Part shown: one piece after another, positions 59,798 to 64,000 of the stretch | Position numbering within the stretch: position 1 is the first letter of the stretch | Layout: every line of letters begins with the position of its first letter | Source: Ascoidea rubescens DSM 1968 | Lineage: Eukaryota; Ascomycota; Saccharomycetes; Ascoideales; Ascoideaceae | Assembly (NCBI RefSeq): GCF_001661345.1 | Contig: NW_017962913.1 | Location: forward strand, 687,428 to 751,427 | Direction: 5' to 3' | DNA length: 64,000 nt | Notes under the pieces: generated by a model | Seen by the model: the letters and a program-made list of their open reading frames with translations, nothing else | Databases searched by the model: none | What the model was told of the DNA's origin: nothing | Position numbers and translations under genes: made by a program

Positions 59798-60549
59798 TTG
59801 GTGAGTGAGTGAGTGAATGAATGAAGGATGATATCAAAGTGCTAAGATAGTAGTATTTATCTTTTCTTTGAATGATGTAGTTGTGTATATAATTACAAGC
59901 AAAAGAAAGAAAGTGAGATTTAGAGGTGTTAATAAGGGGGAATAAGATAAAGAGATAAAGAGATAAACAGAGCAGAGCAGAGCAGTTTAATGTGATTGGA
60001 AAATACAAAATTTGCTCCGATTTCAAGTTGCAAGCTTCAGCATTGTTTTATGTTAGGTGAATCTAATTGTTATTTGAGACAAACAGATTGATTAATGGAT
60101 TAAAATTGACTGATTCTGGACTTGACGATGTCATTTTTTAGTGTTTTTTAGGTTAAAATAACTCTGAAAGACTTGGATTGACTTTGAAGGTGAAGCTCAG
60201 TAAAGGGATTTTTTGTTTTTGCAGTTATGTTAGTATTTTGTTTGGTTCAGCTGGTTTTACGACTGGAAAAGAGATAGAAGTGTCTACAAAATCAAGGAGA
60301 ACAAGTCGGATAATTAAGAAAATAACAATTTATTAGTTGATTATAAAAATCAGTAAGATTTAAAATAGAGATGATAAAATTGTAACTCGACTATAAAGAG
60401 GTAAAGAGGTAAAGAGTAAAGAGGTAAATAGATGAATCATAATAAGAAACTTTGGCTCTTGATTAAATCAATCAATTGATAACAATTATGGGATTTATTT
60501 TTCAATTTCAAATTGATTCTGGTTTTGATTTTTGCCCTTTTGAATAAAC
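59798..60549. other. Intergenic: histidine-phosphatase promoter and thioredoxin 3' end
   Basis: AT-rich, with purine-rich AAGAGGTA repeats (about 60395-60430) and GAGTGAGTGAATGAATGAA near the phosphatase start. Nothing else was recognised. Confidence 0.55.
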
Positions 60550-60990
60550 TTAGGCATTTTCAACAATTGTACGTTGTATTTCCTGGATGTTTGCACCGAC
60601 TACAGTTTTAATGAGCTTGCCATCTTTGAAGAATTTCAAAGTTGGCATTGCAGTGATATCTTGGTCATGAGAAACATCGGGAACAGCATCAACATCGACT
60701 TTATAAAAGGAGACTCCAGTGTGTTTTTCAGATAATTTTTCCAAGATTGGAGCAATCATTTTGCATGGACCACACCAAGTAGCAAAAAAATCAACAACAA
60801 CCAATTTTTCAGATTTAATTGCAGCCTCGAAATCTGTCTTTGAAGTAAGAGTTTGAACCATTGTAATTGAGTTATCTGGGGCTTCTGGAGAAGGATTGGC
60901 AGAGACAGTGAAGTATTTGTAAAGACCAACAAGAACTCTGGCTAGTACGTAGTAGGCAATAAATCGTGCAAGCAAGTAGAGGATGGCCAT
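60550..60990 (-). CDS. Thioredoxin with N-terminal membrane anchor and internal start
   Basis: This 146-residue thioredoxin has the active site WCGPC (72-76) and the cis-proline in AMPTLKFF (116), so the enzyme should be redox active. Yeast Trx1/2 are about 103 residues. Here residues 1-43 add a hydrophobic helix, [20 protein letters not shown], followed by a Pro-rich linker; a mitochondrial or ER anchor is likely. The internal Met44 begins [11 protein letters not shown], exactly where cytosolic thioredoxins start. The first ATG has T at -3, a weak context, whereas Met44 has A at -3, so leaky scanning could make both an anchored and a soluble form. The promoter has a TTACTAA word (61063-61069), the Yap1 element used at yeast TRX2. 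It is divergent from the complex I gene. Confidence 0.93.
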   Translation of the reverse strand: MAILYLLARFIAYYVLARVLVGLYKYFTVSANPSPEAPDNSITMVQTLTSKTDFEAAIKSEKLVVVDFFATWCGPCKMIAPILEKLSEKHTGVSFYKVDVDAVPDVSHDQDITAMPTLKFFKDGKLIKTVVGANIQEIQRTIVENA

Positions 60991-61062
60991 TCAAAAAGAG
61001 AAAAAAACTGGAAGGTGCAAAAGCAGAGCGATGAGAGGTTTATATATGTGAGGTGGAAGAAA

Positions 61063-61069
61063 TTACTAA
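61063..61069. promoter_or_regulatory. TTACTAA (Yap1-type site)
   Basis: Exact match to the yeast Yap1 recognition element, 73 bp upstream of the thioredoxin ATG and just upstream of a TATATAT run. This is the element by which Yap1 controls TRX2 in S. cerevisiae; binding here is inferred. Confidence 0.5.
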
Positions 61070-61219
61070 GCGATGAGACAACCCTCAAACCAGCATCGTG
61101 GGATGGAAACCGTCTTTTAGGCCTGTTTTTAAGCCCGTGACCAGAGCCTGTTTCATGGCTCCACCAACACCATTAATAAGCCGGGCTATTACTGCGTCCA
61201 GACCCACGGCAGCCCGCTG

Positions 61220-61225
61220 CACGTG
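61220..61225. promoter_or_regulatory. CACGTG (Cbf1-type site)
   Basis: This palindromic bHLH site lies about 200 bp upstream of the complex I gene. Confidence 0.4.
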
Positions 61226-61322
61226 GTATTGCATTGTTCGTCGGTCAGTTTGCAACTCAAACGCCGATTACGACCCGGTTGGATACCGCCGGATTCACTC
61301 GCAGGGTAATGTCGCTGTAGTG

Positions 61323-61328
61323 CACGTG
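61323..61328. promoter_or_regulatory. GTCACGTGC (Cbf1-type site)
   Basis: On the minus strand this reads GTCACGTGC, an extended Cbf1 match, 94 bp upstream of the complex I ATG. Two sites in one promoter strengthen the case. Confidence 0.5.
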
Positions 61329-61421
61329 ACCTGATTAGAATCAGAATTCGTTTATTGGCTGATTTGTGCTTCTTCTGCTTCTTCTGCTGCCACCCCAGAG
61401 CTGCCCACCACCAACACCGCC

Positions 61422-61928
61422 ATGAGTGAACTCCAAGCTTCCAGAGAACATCCTCTCATTGACTCAGACCCCTCCTTCAGACGTGTGGTCACCTACATGA
61501 GGCCCAGCGACTATGGAGTGTGGGCTGCTGCCACTGCTGCCTTTCCTGCCATCTTCATCTTGATGGAAAAGCTCGAGCCGGCCAACGGTGTGCGTTTTAC
61601 CAAACCCTCTGGCTCTTTCCTCAGAATCTCTACTTTTTTGGGCTTTGGTTGTGGTTTTCTTTTTGCCTACTCTCTTTCCACCAACAGATTTTGGGGCATC
61701 ACCGAGAATTCAAGAGAAATGGCCTTTTACCAAACTGAAGTGAAAAACAACATCAAATTGGGCTTGCCTCCTCAAGGTAAAACCGAACTAAGTCCCTGGA
61801 TGAAAGACGTTGCCGTAAGAAACTCAACAAACTCACAGTTGGGTTTGCACATTGCTCCAATCTTCAATTTCACCAACCATGGATTAGGCAGATATGCTGA
61901 AGTTAAGCTCGATGATGACGAAAAATAG
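61422..61928 (+). CDS. NUXM: Complex I accessory subunit, NUXM/21-kDa family
   Basis: This 168-residue subunit of mitochondrial NADH:ubiquinone oxidoreductase is specific to fungi with complex I. The conserved start is REHPLIDSDPSFRRVVTYMR and PSDYGVWAA. Two membrane helices follow: the first around WAAATAAFPAIFILM and the second around FLGFGCGFLFAYSLSTNRFWG. The C-terminal part LSPWMKDVAVRNSTNSQLGL and HIAPIFNFTNHG matches the family's C-terminal domain. No N-terminal presequence is visible, as usual for this subunit. Codon use is GC-richer than most genes here, with CTC used five times among 15 Leu codons and CTG never. Its presence shows that this yeast keeps complex I. Confidence 0.92.
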   Translation: MSELQASREHPLIDSDPSFRRVVTYMRPSDYGVWAAATAAFPAIFILMEKLEPANGVRFTKPSGSFLRISTFLGFGCGFLFAYSLSTNRFWGITENSREMAFYQTEVKNNIKLGLPPQGKTELSPWMKDVAVRNSTNSQLGLHIAPIFNFTNHGLGRYAEVKLDDDEK

Positions 61929-62154
61929 TCAATTCTGTGCGAGACTATCTTTTTACCACTAATGACTTACTTGCCTATATTTCTGTTTTTTTCTTCAAAG
62001 AATTCCTTTCAATCTAATTTTCATTGCTTATTTTCATTATTTAAAAATTACATTCAATTAAATTCAATTAAATATTCTATTTTATTCTATTCTATTTTAT
62101 GTTATTTATCAAAATTAATCTACCTCTATAAATACATAAATACAAATCACGTAT
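61929..62154. other. Convergent intergenic region (complex I subunit / Zn2Cys6 gene)
   Basis: This 226-bp AT-rich 3' flank has TTTTA/TATTC pentamer-like repeats (62070-62100). No gene was seen. Confidence 0.6.
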
Positions 62155-62801
62155 TCATATACCATCAAGGTAATCGTCACTTGATAAAATAGTTTTTTTG
62201 TTCCTGTCATTGATATTATCAGTAAATTTGTTGGATATAATATCATAGCCCTCAAAATTAGTTTTTTTTCTATTTCTAATTTTATGTTTATTCATATATC
62301 TAGTAATATCAAAAGAGTTTTCTTTTTCATTCACCAATGTAGTCTCTTCATCATCAAACATTTCAATATTATTGTCATTATCACTATCACTATCACTATC
62401 ACTATCATTATCATTATCATTATCATGATTATGATCATATTCAATTTGTTTAGAGTCACTAAAATTTAATATTCGATTCGATTTATCATTATTCATATCA
62501 TAACCATTATTGTTGATTTTATCTTCAATATGGTTTTTTCCATTTTGCTGATTATCAATTGAGTATAGATGATCAGGCAATTCATAAAAACATAAACTCG
62601 ATAAATTATTACTAATACACGATAAACATACTGGTTTCAATTTATCACAAGCTCTTTTTTTTTTAATGCAGTTAAAACATTTTAATCGACGTCTTTTAAC
62701 TTTTGGAATTAAATATGCTGTCTTTCTTGGTGTACATATTATACTATTTTTCTTTTTTGACAAAATTTCTTTTATATTTTGAGTTTTTTTTCTAGTGTTA
62801 A

Positions 62802-62840
<39 letters not shown>

Positions 62841-63999
62841 CCGAAGAAAATTTAGTTATTGATCTACTAGTTGATGATGCTGAGTTCAATGTGCTTCTAC
62901 ATCTATCAGAATTTATAATATTATTTGATGATATGGAGGCATTTGGAATTTCAAATTTGGGTTTATAATCGTCGATATTAATATCAGTTTTGTAATTTTT
63001 TCTAGTCATTGGTTTTCTTTTTTTTTGTTTAAAAATTCTATTATTATCAATTAAAATATTATGATTATCTGCATTGATATTATTGATATTATTAACATTA
63101 TTAACATTATTAACATTATTAACATTATTAAAATCATCACTATTATTAAGATTATTATTAAGATTATTAAGATTCGAAACATCAATTTTGATTGAATTAT
63201 TAATATTTTTAATCAAATCATCTTGAAATTTTAATAAATCCGAATTGAGTTTAACTGATAAAGAACTGGTAATTTTATCAATAATTATATCATTATTTGA
63301 GGATATGATTTTGTTAAAATTTTTCTCAAAATTAATCAAATTATTATCAAAATAGGTTATTTGATTTTTAAAATGTTTGTTCAAGTTTTTATTTAAATTT
63401 TTATTGATTTTATCAGCTATATCATTTAGATTTAGATTTATATTAGAAGAATTATTGGAATTATTACTGTCAAGAAAAGTCGATAAATTATTTAATGAAT
63501 TATCAAAATTAATTAAAAATTTATTTATCAATTGGTTATTAATCAAGTTCAATAAATCATTTTTAAATAAATTGATTATTTTCTTCAAATTGATTGATTC
63601 CAACTCTAATTTATTTGACCATTTAATTAAGTTTGAAGTTGAGTTTTTCAGTAATAGATTATTTGAATCAAATAATTCATCGTGAAACTTAAATTCCTCA
63701 ATTGAATTGACTGAATTGATGGAAGATGCCGATAATGGACGATTGAAATTAAGATTGTTGAAATTATTAGAGCTATTTATTGCTGGAACGATTGTCTTAA
63801 CTGTGGATTTGGTTGGGCTCGAACTTAAATCTGTTTGGCTATAATCATCGGATTTCCTATTATTATCAATGCTGTCAATATTATTATTGTAATAATTACC
63901 ATTTGCGATGTTTTGATAATTCTTATATCTAGTGAGATTAGAATTGGCTGGTTTTGAAGAAGACTTGAATGTCGAATTAAGCGCCGAAGCTGAGGTTGA
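62155..63999 (-). CDS. Zn(II)2Cys6 protein with coiled-coil region, N-terminus beyond the right edge
   Basis: The minus-strand frame is open from the stop at 62155-62157 to the window edge, at least 614 residues, with no start seen. The visible N-terminal part (63604-63999) is Ser/Asn-rich with SSSPTKSTVK. A long Asn/Leu/Ile/Lys helical region follows. A zinc cluster sits about 140-170 residues from the C-terminus (62590-62679): CFNCIKKKRACDKLKPVC followed by LSC and a final C, giving C-x2-C-x6-C-x5-C-x2-C-x8-C, the fungal binuclear pattern. A basic flank (KVKRRRLK) precedes it. The C-terminus has Asn-Asp/Ser-Asp repeats. A cluster near the C-terminus is unusual; most family members carry it N-terminally, Ume6 being a known exception. 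Target and role are unknown. Confidence 0.75.
62808..62842. repeat. (ATT)n trinucleotide repeat in the Zn2Cys6 gene
   Basis: About 11 ATT units on the plus strand encode poly-Asn on the coding strand, upstream of the zinc cluster. Confidence 0.85.
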
Positions 64000-64000
64000 A

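Larger units (their letters stand above)
60991..61421. other. Divergent promoter thioredoxin / complex I subunit
   Basis: This is a GC-rich region with TTACTAA (61063-61069) near the thioredoxin TATA-like run (61041-61046), and two CACGTG boxes (61220-61225, 61323-61328). The open frames inside overlap and are not genes. Confidence 0.6.

Overview
The window looks like nuclear DNA of an ascomycetous (Saccharomycotina) yeast. Genes are compact and almost all have fungal orthologues. Introns are few and sit at the 5' ends of genes, with GTATGT or GTAAGT donors and TACTAAC-type branch points. The DNA is AT-rich and many proteins carry long Asn, Gln or Pro tracts. A complex I subunit and a 5-hydroxyisourate hydrolase argue against the Saccharomyces/Kluyveromyces group. 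CTG codons are almost absent, including from the two most GC-rich genes, where CTC is common. That fits a lineage that has reassigned CUG or reads it ambiguously (for example the Ascoidea/Saccharomycopsis group), but it is not proof. I saw no rRNA, tRNA, CRISPR array, transposon or virus-like element.

Layout. 1-6.3 kb (all minus strand): edge of an Asn/Tyr-rich gene, Aurora kinase IPL1, a Whi5/Nrm1-like protein, and RPL22 with a four-codon first exon. 7.1-15 kb: SCS2 (VAP) with an intron, a divergent pair made of an allantoate-permease-family transporter (Soa1-like) and a sulfonate dioxygenase (JLP1-like), then an RTA1-family membrane protein. 15.4-25.2 kb: SMC5, a DUF1279 mitochondrial protein, the copper regulator MAC1, a decayed histidine-phosphatase pseudogene, and GCV1. 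25.6-36.3 kb: PAC2, ATP11, CMC1 (spliced), an RRT8/EI24-type membrane protein (spliced), GSH2, COG3 and TFB5 (spliced). 36.4-50.9 kb: a GC-rich 5-hydroxyisourate hydrolase gene, a 1814-residue BNI4-like protein, a 6.4 kb gene-poor stretch, and ARC35. 51-64 kb: MRPS12, ACP1, YTA7, a histidine phosphatase (parent of the pseudogene), a membrane-anchored thioredoxin, a NUXM-type complex I subunit, and the edge of a Zn(II)2Cys6 protein.

Themes. There is a sulfur/redox thread. The Soa1-like/JLP1 promoter holds a perfect Met31/32 site. GSH2 has a Cbf1-type site and two Yap1-type sites. The thioredoxin gene has a Yap1-type site and shares CACGTG boxes with the complex I gene. Several genes belong to mitochondrial biogenesis and respiration (ATP11, CMC1, MRPS12, ACP1, GCV1, NUXM). 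Many intergenic promoter regions are visibly more GC-rich than the genes beside them.

No unmistakably new system is present. The most interesting items are the sulfonate module, the pseudogene and its parent 36 kb away, the two-start thioredoxin, the CTG depletion, and the long BNI4-like/ARC35 intergenic region with a candidate small coiled-coil ORF.
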